24,951 nucleotides of DNA from Acanthaster planci. Lineage: Eukaryota; Echinodermata; Asteroidea; Valvatida; Acanthasteridae. Below are positions 1-8,386 of the stretch, in pieces. Each line of letters begins with the position of its first letter. Positions within the stretch are counted from its first letter, which is position 1. A program made the translations under genes and the position numbers. Location of the stretch: positions 97,125-122,075 of the forward strand of contig NW_019091697.1 in the NCBI RefSeq assembly GCF_001949145.1. Direction: 5' to 3'. Under the pieces are notes generated by a model. It was not told where the DNA came from. It saw nothing but the letters and a program-made list of their open reading frames with translations, and ran no database searches.

Positions 1-54
1 TAGAATGTAGGCCCAGCCCGAGCACTGAGGCACTCTTACTCCGCCCCTTCTGTA

Positions 55-342
55 TCACCTTGCTTAAAATAACTGAATTGCCCCATAACATTGGACAAAT
101 ATTTAATTAAAGATTACTAACTTATCCCTTATCCCCCCTTCTCTCTGTCTTAGAAAGGAACTTTTTATTTAATATACTAATGCAAAAAATGTGCCCTGAT
201 ACAAACTCAAATTATGTATACGTGCGCGCCTGGACCTGCAACACCGTAAAGATGAAAGAGCGCCCTCTGATGACCCAAAAAAATTATTCAACACCAGACA
301 CCACTACTCCCTCCATGAAACTAAAATCCTAATTCACCACAA
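55..342 (-). repeat. Direct repeat copy 1 (about 290 bp)
   Basis: This copy matches 1628-1917 in the same orientation, with scattered substitutions and small indels. Shared landmarks include AACTGAATTGCCCC near the start, TTAAAGATTACTAACTT, and GCGCGCCTGGACCTGCAACA in the middle, and ACTAAAATCCTAAT near the end. Similarity stops at about 342, just after TTCACCAC. Confidence 0.85.
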
Positions 343-710
343 TCTCCCCTACTTGCTCGATCAGCACCTGAGGATCAATTGAATTTTTTTTTCGGTTACT
401 GTCAGGCTAAATCTAAAATATCCTTTAATCTCTCCAGGTCTGTGCTCAATCAGTAGTCATACAAGATTATTTTCCTGATGATGTACTCACCTTATAACCC
501 ATTTTTTTGTTTTACAAACAAGTTTAACTTTAAAAAAAATTAACAACTTGCCTTTTTCACCATGTATGGTGAGAAAAATGCAACTGCACTGATTTCATAC
601 ATCACTGTGTGTAAAAGACACATCCAAGCATCCATACGTATACGGATGTCAAAAATTCACATCCAAATACGAGACTCAAAGAACTTAACCAGCTGGCGCA
701 AAGTTCTCTT
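343..710. other. AT-rich tail of the SGNH element
   Basis: This stretch lies between the SGNH stop codon and direct repeat copy 1. It has long A and T runs (about 382-393 and 531-541) and no convincing ORF. If the element is Ngaro-like, its 3' non-coding sequence and one split-repeat half would lie here, but this cannot be confirmed inside the window. Confidence 0.4.
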
Positions 711-1238
711 TTACTGCACCATCCCGGCTGCAGTAAGGTGGACTCCATCAAGGTTATAGCGAGGACTCCTCAGCCCCCTGTGTTCCCACAGCCACCATTG
801 ATCCTTAACAAATGTTGCCCGCTGGATAAGATCATTGAACCTCCTAACCCGATCATTAAATTCTTGAAGTGAAACCTGACCTTCCCGCAAACCTCCCGTT
901 CGAGGCACAACATGCAAAAACACTATGACTTCTGGATTGATGCCTCTCTTAGGTAACTCATGCAAAAATTCACAAAGTAATGAGTAGATTCGATCAGAAT
1001 CCATATCTTTGGAACATAAATCGTTTGTTCCTAAATCCAAAATCAAAACTGAAGGACTGGCTTGTTGCAAAGACTCAAAATACTTCCTTGGCCTTGTCTG
1101 CATTCTGGAGAAAGTGAGGCCACCCTCACCAACACACATTACAGGGATTACTTGACGCTGCAATTTGATTTCAAAGACAAAACCATGCTTCTTCTGTAAG
1201 CGTTTTACAAAACTATGCCCAAATAGGACAAAACCCAT
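711..1238 (-). CDS. SGNH/GDSL-type hydrolase domain protein (retroelement-borne)
   Basis: An intact 175-residue ORF starting from ATG at 1238. The four SGNH blocks can be read in order. Block I is GHSF with the nucleophile Ser9. Block II is GEGG around Gly40. Block III is LGTNDL with Asn72. Block V is DGVHL with Asp164 and His167 near the C-terminus. All catalytic and oxyanion positions are present and there is no stop, unlike the degraded DIRS nearby. The family hydrolyses ester bonds in lipids or carbohydrates; the natural substrate of retroelement versions is unknown. The stop falls eight residues after the His motif, so the last helix may be slightly short. No signal peptide or membrane segment is seen. 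The direct repeats on both sides tie the gene to a mobile element and not to a host lipase gene. Confidence 0.75.
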   Translation of the reverse strand: MGFVLFGHSFVKRLQKKHGFVFEIKLQRQVIPVMCVGEGGLTFSRMQTRPRKYFESLQQASPSVLILDLGTNDLCSKDMDSDRIYSLLCEFLHELPKRGINPEVIVFLHVVPRTGGLREGQVSLQEFNDRVRRFNDLIQRATFVKDQWWLWEHRGLRSPRYNLDGVHLTAAGMVQ

Positions 1239-1627
1239 ACTTTCTCCTTTTTTTGTCTTTCTACATTACAACAAGTGGGAGGGACACTAAGTGTCAAATC
1301 CACACCTTCTTAACCAACAAACAATGGAATATTAAGCAAACCTTCCTTGCAGGAATAACCAAACTGTTTAATTCCACAGGTGGCTGTGCTGTTCAGGGAT
1401 GCTCTTGGGTCAGGGGTGCCGTTGTGGAAACTGGATGCCCCGAGTCTTTCCAGCAAAGCACCTTCCTGACCGTCTGCGATACTCTGGACAACCTTTAACC
1501 CTGAAACCAAACAAAGAATAAACCAATCACTTAACAGTCGACTTTGGCAATCTGAACGGATTACTATGTTTGCCTTTCATTTTTTTGTAGCCCAATTGAG
1601 ACCTCCTCAGATTCAAGGAAGTGGAAT
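1239..1627 (-). other. Leader of SGNH element with short open frame
   Basis: This is the segment upstream of the SGNH start on the minus strand. A 66-codon open frame spans 1310-1510, beginning MVSGLKVVQS, and matches no domain I know. On the minus strand a run TTTGTTTGGTTTCAG ends near 1503 and resembles a splice acceptor, so the leader may be spliced. The function is unresolved. Confidence 0.25.
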
Positions 1628-1917
1628 TATCACCAGTTTGCTTCAAATAACTGAATTGCCCCCACAACATTGGACAAATATATAATTAAAGATTACTAAC
1701 TTTTTGCTTACCCCCCCCTTCTATCTGTCACAGAAAGGGGCTTTTTATTTTATATACTAATGCAAAACGTGTGCCCTAATACAAACTTAAATGTGTACTT
1801 GCGCGCCTGGACCTGCAACACCGTAAAGATGAAAGAGCGCCCTCTGATGACCAAACAAAATTATTCAACACCAGACACTACTACCCCCTCCGTGAAACTA
1901 AAATCCTAATTTACCAC
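1628..1917 (-). repeat. Direct repeat copy 2 (about 290 bp)
   Basis: This is the partner of the repeat at 55-342. The two are visibly diverged, with differences in the C-run length and in GTGTACTTGCGCG versus GTATACGTGCGCG. The insertion is therefore not very recent if the repeats were identical when it inserted. Confidence 0.85.
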
Positions 1918-3129
1918 CTTACGTTATAAAAACTATATGGATCTGAGCAAAAACGTGAGTAAAGTGGTCTATAAAATAATGAGAGTATAAACAATTTTAC
2001 AATCAAGTGAGGGTGCCATACAAAAAACTTCGACAGGCGTTCCTTTATTAATAAACTGGAATTTGAAGTAAAAATATTGCTCTGGTAAGACACGAGAGGC
2101 GAAAAATGAAAGTGCGCCACGTTGGAGGTTGCGCCACGTTATAATTAGGATAGGGCCTACATCAACTATTGTTAGCACATATTGATCAGGTAAAGTGTAC
2201 AGCAACTAAAATAGATTCTTGACGTGGTTTTGGAAGGAAAATTAAGGATGTTGATGTTCAAAGCCAGTTTGAATGCTTCAAAATTTCAGGAACACAGCGG
2301 ATGTCATGATGAAGTTGACTTTCGTCGGGTATATTTACAACGATCGAAAGCAGTCCTTAGTTGTGGTAATACAGTAAACGTCGGAGTTTCTCACCCGAAA
2401 AGCTGGGTGGGGTTTTCCCCCAAATTCCTCAACCTTGCAATTTATTTATGAAGCCTATTATTCAGCGGGGCACAGCTTTTAAGTTCAGGCTTCAGTATTT
2501 TAATTCTTTTCCTTGTTTTTCTGTTTGCCTTGTTAGCAATTTTGTTTGTGTCCACACATCAACCGGTTCGCATACAATTTACAAGAGATGCATAGCGAAC
2601 GCAGGCGTCACCGGCGGCCATGTGCGTTTTTTTGCCTCTTGTTTGATACCAAGGAGTTACTACTTGGGATTTTGTGACCTTATCTCTTTTGTAAGTGTGG
2701 TTTCGCGCCCCGGCAAATCGGCGTACTCAAACAAAGGAAGCCTTTAATCTCTCTTTTGTGTAACGTCTGAGATTCCCAGTTCAAGTCTGATTACACAAGA
2801 AAGGCAGTTCCGTTTTATTGTTGAATTGAGTGGGTTCACCCAGTAGGTCTGCGAGTAGGATTGTCTTCCTCACTTTGACCCAGCCAGGCACGACGGAACT
2901 GAAAACAAGAAATTCTTCAAAAAAAAAGTGTACACATAATTCGTGAATAAGGAATAAGGAAAACCGTGTGTGTTTACACGTAATCCGGCGTGGTCCCTAG
3001 TCTGATAGAAGCCAATGGCGCTGTTCGCGTTATCTGTTACATTTCTGCAAGGGTTTCTTTGCATCTGTCTTGAGCGGAAGCACCCCCTCGTATATGTCGA
3101 AAGAACCATACGTTGGCGGGTTGTGTTCA
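1918..3129. other. Non-coding stretch between the two retroelements
   Basis: No gene can be supported here. Visible items are a 10-base direct repeat GCGCCACGTT twice near 2113-2145, and moderately GC-rich unique sequence from 2550 to 3120. Open frames here are short and lack recognisable domains. Confidence 0.5.
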
Positions 3130-3143
3130 TTACATTACAATTT

Positions 3144-3267
3144 TTGGATACTCACCCTGCAGATTCCTCCCTTGTGGCGCAATCTGATCCACTCTTTACA
3201 GTTCATTCATATGCAAATTCTTCACAAAGAGACGCCCACGAAGCCCAGCATAACCTGGTAGTTGTCG
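3144..3267 (+). repeat. DIRS left inverted terminal repeat
   Basis: Complementary to 8206-8328 over about 120 bp with scattered mismatches. Landmarks are CTCACCCTGCAGATTC, CTTGTGG.GCAATCTGATCC, ATGCAAATTCTTCACAAAGA and CCCACGAAGCCCAGCA. The outermost part (about 3130-3166) is also complementary to the start of the ICR at 7973. Confidence 0.88.
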
Positions 3268-3519
3268 CCTTTTGTTTATTGTGTGCAAGCTGATCCGTTT
3301 GCTTTTTCTGTGCTCCGTTTCTGTTGACAGTTTTGCTGGGGTTTTACTCTTTTTGTATTTGCACAATGCCTAAGAATTCTACGGGAAGTCGTGTTCGTTC
3401 TACAGCTCCCTCAGGGGTCTCCAGACCTCCAGAAGACGAAGCTATCGACATTTTGGCCATTACAACCAAAGAGATTGTGCGGCAGCTGAATAGACTTCAT
3501 TCGCGGGGCCGGCCATGTT

Positions 3520-3710
3520 GAATTTTACTCTTCATTTTTGAATGTTGAGAATACAAATGAAGCAATAAAATGAAATTTCATGATAAATTTCCACCTGTTT
3601 ACTCAAATGAATAATTTGAAATTTATGATTGAATACAGAGAATTCTAGATTGCCAGATTATGAAAATTATTGAAAAGGAGGCTTGGAACGTACATGTAGG
3701 TCAGTCGGCC
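3520..3710. repeat. AT-rich insertion inside DIRS ORF1
   Basis: An abrupt change from GC-rich coding sequence (ending GGGGCCGGCC) to about 185 bp of AT-rich DNA, then back to coding-like GC-rich sequence after GTCGGCCGTACCC. Similar CGGCC(A/G)T strings lie on both sides and could be a short target duplication. No clear terminal inverted repeat is visible. A retained intron is possible but no good donor is seen at the left edge. Confidence 0.4.
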
Positions 3711-4075
3711 GTACCCTGGCCCAACTCAAGACCTACCAATGGCAACCTCCTCCAACCCTTCGTCGACGGCATCTTCTGTCACTGCACCAGGGCTCCCAGG
3801 TAACTCGGTTGGTTCCCTCACGCCGTCTTCGGCTGGAACACTAATCCACCGGTTTTTCAGACTCTTTCTCTGCCTCCGCTGGCTCAGAGGGGTGCGCCTT
3901 ATAATTTCTGGGGCCAAGGGGCGTGGAATTCTGTTTCCCCGTATCTCTCGACTGCAGCTGGTCAGCCTGTGCCACCTATGCCTTCAGGGCCTGTTCCTCC
4001 CTACATGTTTAATCCTTAGGGGGTTTCCTATGGTTCAGCCTCCGTCTGTGGGTCCGCAAGGTGCGAACTTTAAAT

Positions 4076-4290
4076 TTCCCGCCACTCCATCCAGCGCAAA
4101 TGTTGGTACATCCGGGAACTTTCGTAATAGTTCAACACCGCTACCGATTCAGCTGCAAAGGACGAAATCCCTCTTGGTGAGCCACCGGTCGCTCATCCCC
4201 AGTTCCCGCCACTCCATCCAGCGCAAATCTTGGTACATCCGGGAACTTCGACGTTCGTAACAGTTCAACACCGCTACCGATTCAGCTGCA
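4076..4290 (+). repeat. Tandem duplication in DIRS ORF1
   Basis: Two copies of an 82-88 bp unit (4076-4157 and 4203-4290) begin TTCCCGCCACTCCATCCAGC and end CCGATTCAGCTGCA. They are separated by 45 bp, giving a period of 127 bp. The second copy has six extra bases (CGACGT near 4249). The separating segment carries the 40-bp block repeated at 9442. Confidence 0.85.
4163..4202. repeat. 40-bp block, copy 1 (in DIRS ORF1)
   Basis: Identical over 40 bases to 9442-9481; it begins CGAAATCCCTC and ends TCATCCCCAG. Weaker similarity extends about ten bases to the left (GCAAAGGA versus GCAAAAGG). It can fold: GGTGAGC pairs with GCTCATC around a loop containing ACCGGT. Confidence 0.85.
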
Positions 4291-5210
4291 GCCGTTTTGA
4301 CGTATACCAGCAATCATGACGACGAAGCGTCGTCCGAATTTCAGATGTGTCATCACATGCAGTGTCTGACATATCAAGTGGTGTGAAGTTTCGCAACCCC
4401 TACCAGAAGGATTCAGTTATTCCTCTTTCTGATAATGTTATTTCTTGGTGGGAGGATCTCAGATCTCATAAATTGTCTAGTGACGAGCTGAGAGACGATC
4501 TGAGTGTTTTTGCAGTTTCGGAGGGGCAAGACAGATATTTCGCTCCCCCTGAGCTTCCGATTAGAAGGTTGTCGAACAGGCTAATTCATCTCTAGTATCT
4601 ACTGATGATAAGATGAAGATTTCTCATAGTCATTCTTTAAAGTCAGCTCTAGCCTTTGGTTCGCCTTTATTATGACGCTGTTGTTGATCCTGAGTGCCCA
4701 GATAACATTTTTAGGGATATGGTTATCGATCATCTTGCTGCTGGTCTTATTATGTTGGGTTCGGCTAGTCACAGTTTAGCCTCGTCGAGACAGCATACCT
4801 TTGACGAGGTGGTTGACAAGAAGTTTGACATGCTTAACAAAAATTTTCCTTCCAGGGGCGAACTTATTGGTGATTCTCTCATGAAGAATATTGAGGATAC
4901 TGAAAAGGCCAGCACTTTAGCTGCCAAGATCACTTCCAATGGTACCTCTTCTTTCCATAGGAAGAGGTTTAGTCCCTGTCTTAATGCTTCGCGTCCAACA
5001 AGGTTTCGGTCCTCGGGGCAGCGAGTTCCGTTTCGCTCTGGGCCGTGGAGAAGCTCCAGTCGTACATCGAAGTTAAACCCAGGGTTTACAGATCAGAGCA
5101 GGCCCGGGGCTCCGAAGCATCCAACCACTAATGCTGGTAGGCCTAATCCCTAAAAAACGTGAATTAGTGGGTATGGTATTTCTGGTTCCCCGGGTTCAGT
5201 TTTTCCGGGT

Positions 5211-5935
5211 GTTTGGCAGGACGCCTTCAATATTTTATATATAATTGGTTGCGTATTACTCAGGATTCAGGCCGTTTCTGGTTTAATGATTGAATTTTTG
5301 TCTGAACCTATATAGTCAGTTTTCTGTTCCGTCCACTCTCGTTCGGTTTCATCAAGAAAGTGTTAGACAAGGGAGCGATCACTATTGAACCCCCGGTTCA
5401 AGAACAGTTTATTTCTTCACTGTTTATGATCCCAAAGAAGTCTGGGGATCTCCGTCCGGTGGTACATTTATGGCTCTTGAACAAGTTCATAGCCTACGAA
5501 CATTTCAAGATGGAAAACATATCTCAGGTGAGAGACCTTTTGTCTCCAAATGACGGGATGACGTCCATAGACTTGAAGGACGCCTATTTCACAGTTCCTA
5601 TCAACGCAGCTCATCGAAAAATTTTTCGTTTCATACTTTCTTTCCTTCCTTTTGGCCTGTGTTGTGCACCTCAGGCTTTCACAAAGATTTTGAAGCCTGT
5701 AGCGACAACTTCGCGGGAACAAGGAGTCAGGTGTGTATTTTATCTGGACGACATCCTTATTCTAGCGGCATCGCAGCAGGAGTGTTAGGACAACACACTT
5801 CGGGCGATCAACCTCCTTCAGAAACTGGGTTTCGTTCTCAACAAGGACAGGTCTCAGCTGGTTCCTACGCAGAAAATCATATTTCTGGGTTCGTTGTAGA
5901 CTCTGTTCTCATGTCGCTGTCTTTAGACTAGGGAA
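5211..5935 (+). pseudogene. DIRS reverse transcriptase domain (broken)
   Basis: The longest intact frame is 5360-5788. The DIRS-type RT motifs are readable: IPKKSGDLRPV (fingers), SIDLKDAYF with the motif A Asp, LPFGLCCAPQAFTK (motif B), and FYLDDILIL, the YxDD catalytic box. The first stop comes just after motif C at 5786. The frame then continues with KLGFVLNKDRS and IFLGFVVDS before another stop near 5930. The domain would copy element RNA into cDNA. Stops at 5786 and about 5930, and frame disruption before 5360, prevent a full product. Catalytic Asp residues remain, so loss is by truncation and not by active-site decay. Confidence 0.9.
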
Positions 5936-6233
5936 AAGATCGACAAGATTGCCAATTATTGCCAGCTTGTCTCACAGATGGAAATGTGTGAGTACGCGAG
6001 CTAGCAAGTCTTCTCGGTAGACTTTCGTCGACAATCCAGGTTGTTTTCTTAGCACCCCTCTTTTATCGCAGTCTTCAGTTAGACAATATTTCCCTCTCTT
6101 CGTCGAGATCTCAACTACGACAGCTTAGTCCCGCAGTCCCAAGAGGCAATAAGCGAGCTCAGCATGTTGATTGCCTATCTCCACGCATAGAACGGCAACA
6201 ATATTCTCCTTCGTTGTCCAGACAGAGAGAGTG

Positions 6234-6660
6234 ATTCAGATGGATGCTTCTTCTTCGGGTTGGGGCGCTTGAATGGGGTAGCTGACGACAGGAGGTCAAT
6301 GGTCGATTCAAGAGCAACAAAATCATTAACTACCTGTAGTTGGCAGTGTTTTATGCTCTCCAGTCCCAGTTACTAGCGCAGAGAGGTCTTCATGTTCATC
6401 TTCAGGTGGACATTTCCACAGCGGTAGCATATATAAATCACAAAGGGGTGACACGTTCCAGGGAACTCACTCAACTCACAGTAAAGATCTCGTCATGGTG
6501 CCTGGAGAGGAATATCACCATTTCGGTAGAACATCTGGCAGGCTCGCATAACGTCACGGCAAACAATCTTTCGAGAATCTTCAAAGACCGGACAGAGTGG
6601 CGTCCTCTTCCGAGAATTTTTCGCAAGGTCATGCTCAGTTTGAAGTTACCCAAGTGGTAG
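6234..6660 (+). pseudogene. DIRS RNase H domain (broken)
   Basis: It begins with IQMDASSSGWGA at 6234, containing the first catalytic Asp, then runs into a stop and shifts frame. It resumes in the frame 6340-6660 with VFYALQSQLL (the region of the catalytic Glu), VHLQVDISTAVAYINHKG (second Asp), and HLAGSHNVTANNLSR. In the last motif the family usually has an Asp before xLSR; here the position reads Asn, so a catalytic residue appears lost. The domain normally degrades the RNA strand of the RNA-DNA hybrid. It follows the RT as expected for DIRS pol. Confidence 0.85.
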
Positions 6661-6992
6661 CTTGTTTGCAACCTGGTCTGAATGCTCAGTTAGAGAAATT
6701 CGTGTCCCGGCATCCGGACCTCCTAAAGTGGAAGGTAGACGCATTTTTTTCTCAACTAGAAGGCATTGAAGGTTATGTTTTTCCACTATTTCTTCTGATT
6801 TTCAAATGTCTCCGAAAGATGCAGAAGGAAAGGGCAACAGTGGTTTTGATCGCTTCAGTTTGGCCAACTCAAGCCTGGTACCCCAAACGTATGAGTCTTG
6901 CCATTGCCAGTCCGGTTCTCCTTCCCAAGAGACAAGACAAATACCACACAATCAACACAAAGTTCACCCACTGTTCCCATCTCTTCAGCTAG
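6597..6992 (+). pseudogene. DIRS pol connecting domain (after RNase H)
   Basis: This frame overlaps the RNase H tail in a different frame, evidence of a frameshift near 6650. It contains the string typical of DIRS elements between RNase H and recombinase: HPDLLKWKVDAFF, EGYVFPLFLLIFKCL, and ATVVLIASVWPTQAWYP. In some literature this region is described as methyltransferase-like; I cannot test that here. The frame is closed by a stop at 6990, and coding similarity fades until the recombinase. Confidence 0.7.
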
Positions 6993-7379
6993 CCGCCTGG
7001 AAACTATCCGGGAAAGTCTGCACACAGAAAGTGTCAAACACAATTGTTGCATCATGGAGACAGCGGTCTAATAACCAGTAGAACTCCAGTTGAAAGAAAT
7101 GGGCTTGCTGGTGTTTTTCAAGGCAAATCGGTCCAGTTCAGTCATCTGTAGCAGATGTTTTTGCCTTTTTGCAGCAGCTGTGTAATGATGGCTTAGTGTA
7201 TAAAACGTGTATCGTTCATCCATCTCTTCTGCCCACCAATTTGTAGGTGGCCTTCCCATTGGTCAGTACATGGTCAGTATCATCTTGTTAAGCGTTTTTT
7301 TCAAGGGTGTTCTTAACTTAAGGCCACCCCGACCTAAGTACAACGTCACATGGGATTTTCTGTTGTACTGAACTGTATT

Positions 7380-7967
7380 TAAAATTGCCTGATGACTGTC
7401 GCGTGTCTATCAAACAGCTGACCTTGAAGTTAACTACGTTAGTTGCCCTAGTTTCGGCTGGTAGATGTTCTTCACTTACTGCTCTAGACATTGGTAATAA
7501 TTATGTCTAAATGGAAGTTATATTTTTTGGCTGACGAAACCATTTTAACGAGTGTTAGTTGTAAAGCCTTTCCATGATATCGAGTTGCCTCGTTTTTCTG
7601 GTAACGGAAATCTTTGTGTTGTTCAGGCCCTTGAATAGTACCTGGACAGGACACGTCACTACAGCGGTAGCGGACCATCTAGATGGTCTCAGCGTTTATT
7701 GTCTCATTCTAAACCTCATCATCCAGTGGTTTCATCCACAATTTCGAGATGGCTTAGAGATATTATGTCACTTGCAGGGATAGATACTTCTATCTTCAAG
7801 ACACATTCTACAGGGGTTGCACATCAGCAGCAGTTAATGCAGGTGTCTCTGTTGCTGATATCCTCAAAATAGCTGCTTGGTCTTCGGCTTCAACTTTTAC
7901 CAGATTCTACCATAGAAAGTATTCTTCAAGCGAGTTTGGACAGGCAGTGTCGGCGTACACACTGTAA
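7380..7967 (+). pseudogene. DIRS tyrosine recombinase (broken)
   Basis: The N-terminal catalytic part is LPDDCRVSIKQLTLKL...SAGRCSSLTALDI, holding the likely first catalytic Arg. After stops near 7508-7560 coding resumes around HDIELPRFSGNGN and continues to WLRDIMSLAGIDTSIFKTHST at 7812. The His-x-x-Arg box falls across a one-base frameshift at 7810-7812. In the new frame follow SVADILKIAAWSSAS (the catalytic Trp position) and FYHRKY with the nucleophile Tyr codon at 7908-7910. The stop is TAA 7965-7967, just before the ICR. This enzyme would integrate the circular cDNA. All five catalytic sites can be guessed, but stops and the shift kill the frame. Confidence 0.88.
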
Positions 7968-7972
7968 GCTTT

Positions 7973-8092
7973 GAAATCTGCAGGGTGAGTCTATCCGAAA
8001 TTGTGTATTATAATTCCCTGAATACATCATGGGCACTTACTTGCAATATAATTGTGATTATTATTAACAATGAAGGATAAACTCACGCTCCC
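7973..8092 (+). repeat. DIRS internal complementary region (ICR)
   Basis: The left half (about 7973-8005, AAATCTGCAGGGTGAGTC) is complementary to the left end of the element (about 3130-3166). The right half (about 8026-8092, GGGCACTTACTTGCAATATA) is complementary to the right end (about 8305-8386). An ICR that joins the complements of both termini is the signature of DIRS elements, where it templates completion of the circular cDNA. It directly follows the recombinase stop. Confidence 0.85.
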
Positions 8093-8205
8093 TCCCTATA
8101 TTAATGTATTCTTGTATTTTACAATTTTCTACAGGTTTAACCTGCCATGCCCTCCCGTCTTACTGGTGTCTCCGAATCAGATATTTTTTCTCAAGCTTCC
8201 AATAG

Positions 8206-8328
8206 ACCACTACTACCAGATTGTGCTGGGCTTCGTGGGAATCTTTGTGAAGAATTTGCATATAAATGAACTTTAAAGAACGGATCAGATTGCACCACAA
8301 GGGACGAATCTGCAGGGTGAGCCGATCC
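8206..8328 (-). repeat. DIRS right inverted terminal repeat
   Basis: Inverted match to 3144-3267. Beyond 8328 the right terminus extends to about 8386, as judged by its complement in the ICR; this extra part has no counterpart at the left end, which is normal for DIRS elements. Confidence 0.88.
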
Positions 8329-8386
8329 TTCATTGTTAATATAATTCCAATTATATTGCAGGTAAGTACCCTTATGTAATTGTGGA

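Larger units (their letters stand above)
55..1917 (-). mobile_element. Probable Ngaro-like retroelement remnant with SGNH hydrolase ORF
   Basis: Two direct repeats (55-342 and 1628-1917) in the same orientation bracket about 1.3 kb that holds one intact minus-strand SGNH-hydrolase ORF. Ngaro retrotransposons carry split direct repeats, and some encode an extra SGNH-hydrolase protein, so this family is the best fit. No reverse transcriptase or tyrosine recombinase is visible between the repeats. The copy would therefore be internally deleted, non-autonomous, or only the 3' part. The repeats do not start TG and end CA as LTRs do. In a split-repeat model a further repeat would continue below base 55, where the window ends. 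Alternative sources are another retroelement with an esterase domain (some CR1 LINEs) or a DNA transposon carrying a captured gene. Confidence 0.5.
3366..5153 (+). pseudogene. DIRS ORF1 (Gag-like) remnant
   Basis: The start is read at ATG 3366 (MPKNSTGSRV), which gives about 51 codons before a stop at 3519. After an AT-rich insertion, coding-like Ser/Pro-rich sequence resumes near 3739 and runs in pieces to 4260, 4347-4595 and 4656-5153, each in a shifted frame. The piece at 4656-5153 has the look of DIRS ORF1: a mixed helical segment (HLAAGLIMLGSASHSL, DEVVDKKFDMLNKNFP) followed by an Arg/Ser/Pro-rich tail. DIRS ORF1 is taken to be the Gag-like nucleic-acid-binding protein. At least three frame breaks plus an internal duplication make this copy non-functional. 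Confidence 0.7.
3130..8386 (+). mobile_element. DIRS-type tyrosine-recombinase retrotransposon, full-length but degraded
   Basis: The order is left inverted terminal repeat, ORF1/Gag, reverse transcriptase, RNase H, connecting domain, tyrosine recombinase, internal complementary region (ICR), right inverted terminal repeat. This is the diagnostic layout of DIRS1-group elements, which integrate by a tyrosine recombinase through a circular intermediate and make no target-site duplication. The total length of about 5.25 kb is usual for the group. Several in-frame stops and frameshifts in every coding part make it a fossil. Exact outer ends are uncertain by about 10-20 bp; they are placed where the ICR stops matching the flanks. 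Confidence 0.9.

Noticed and set aside
55-1917. Interpretation of the 290-bp direct repeats as conventional LTRs
   Set aside because: The repeats lack TG...CA ends, and no primer-binding site, polypurine tract, protease or integrase is seen.
2288-2363. Possible exon between AATTTCAG and GTAATA
   Set aside because: The pyrimidine tract is poor and no neighbouring exon is in phase; it is likely chance.
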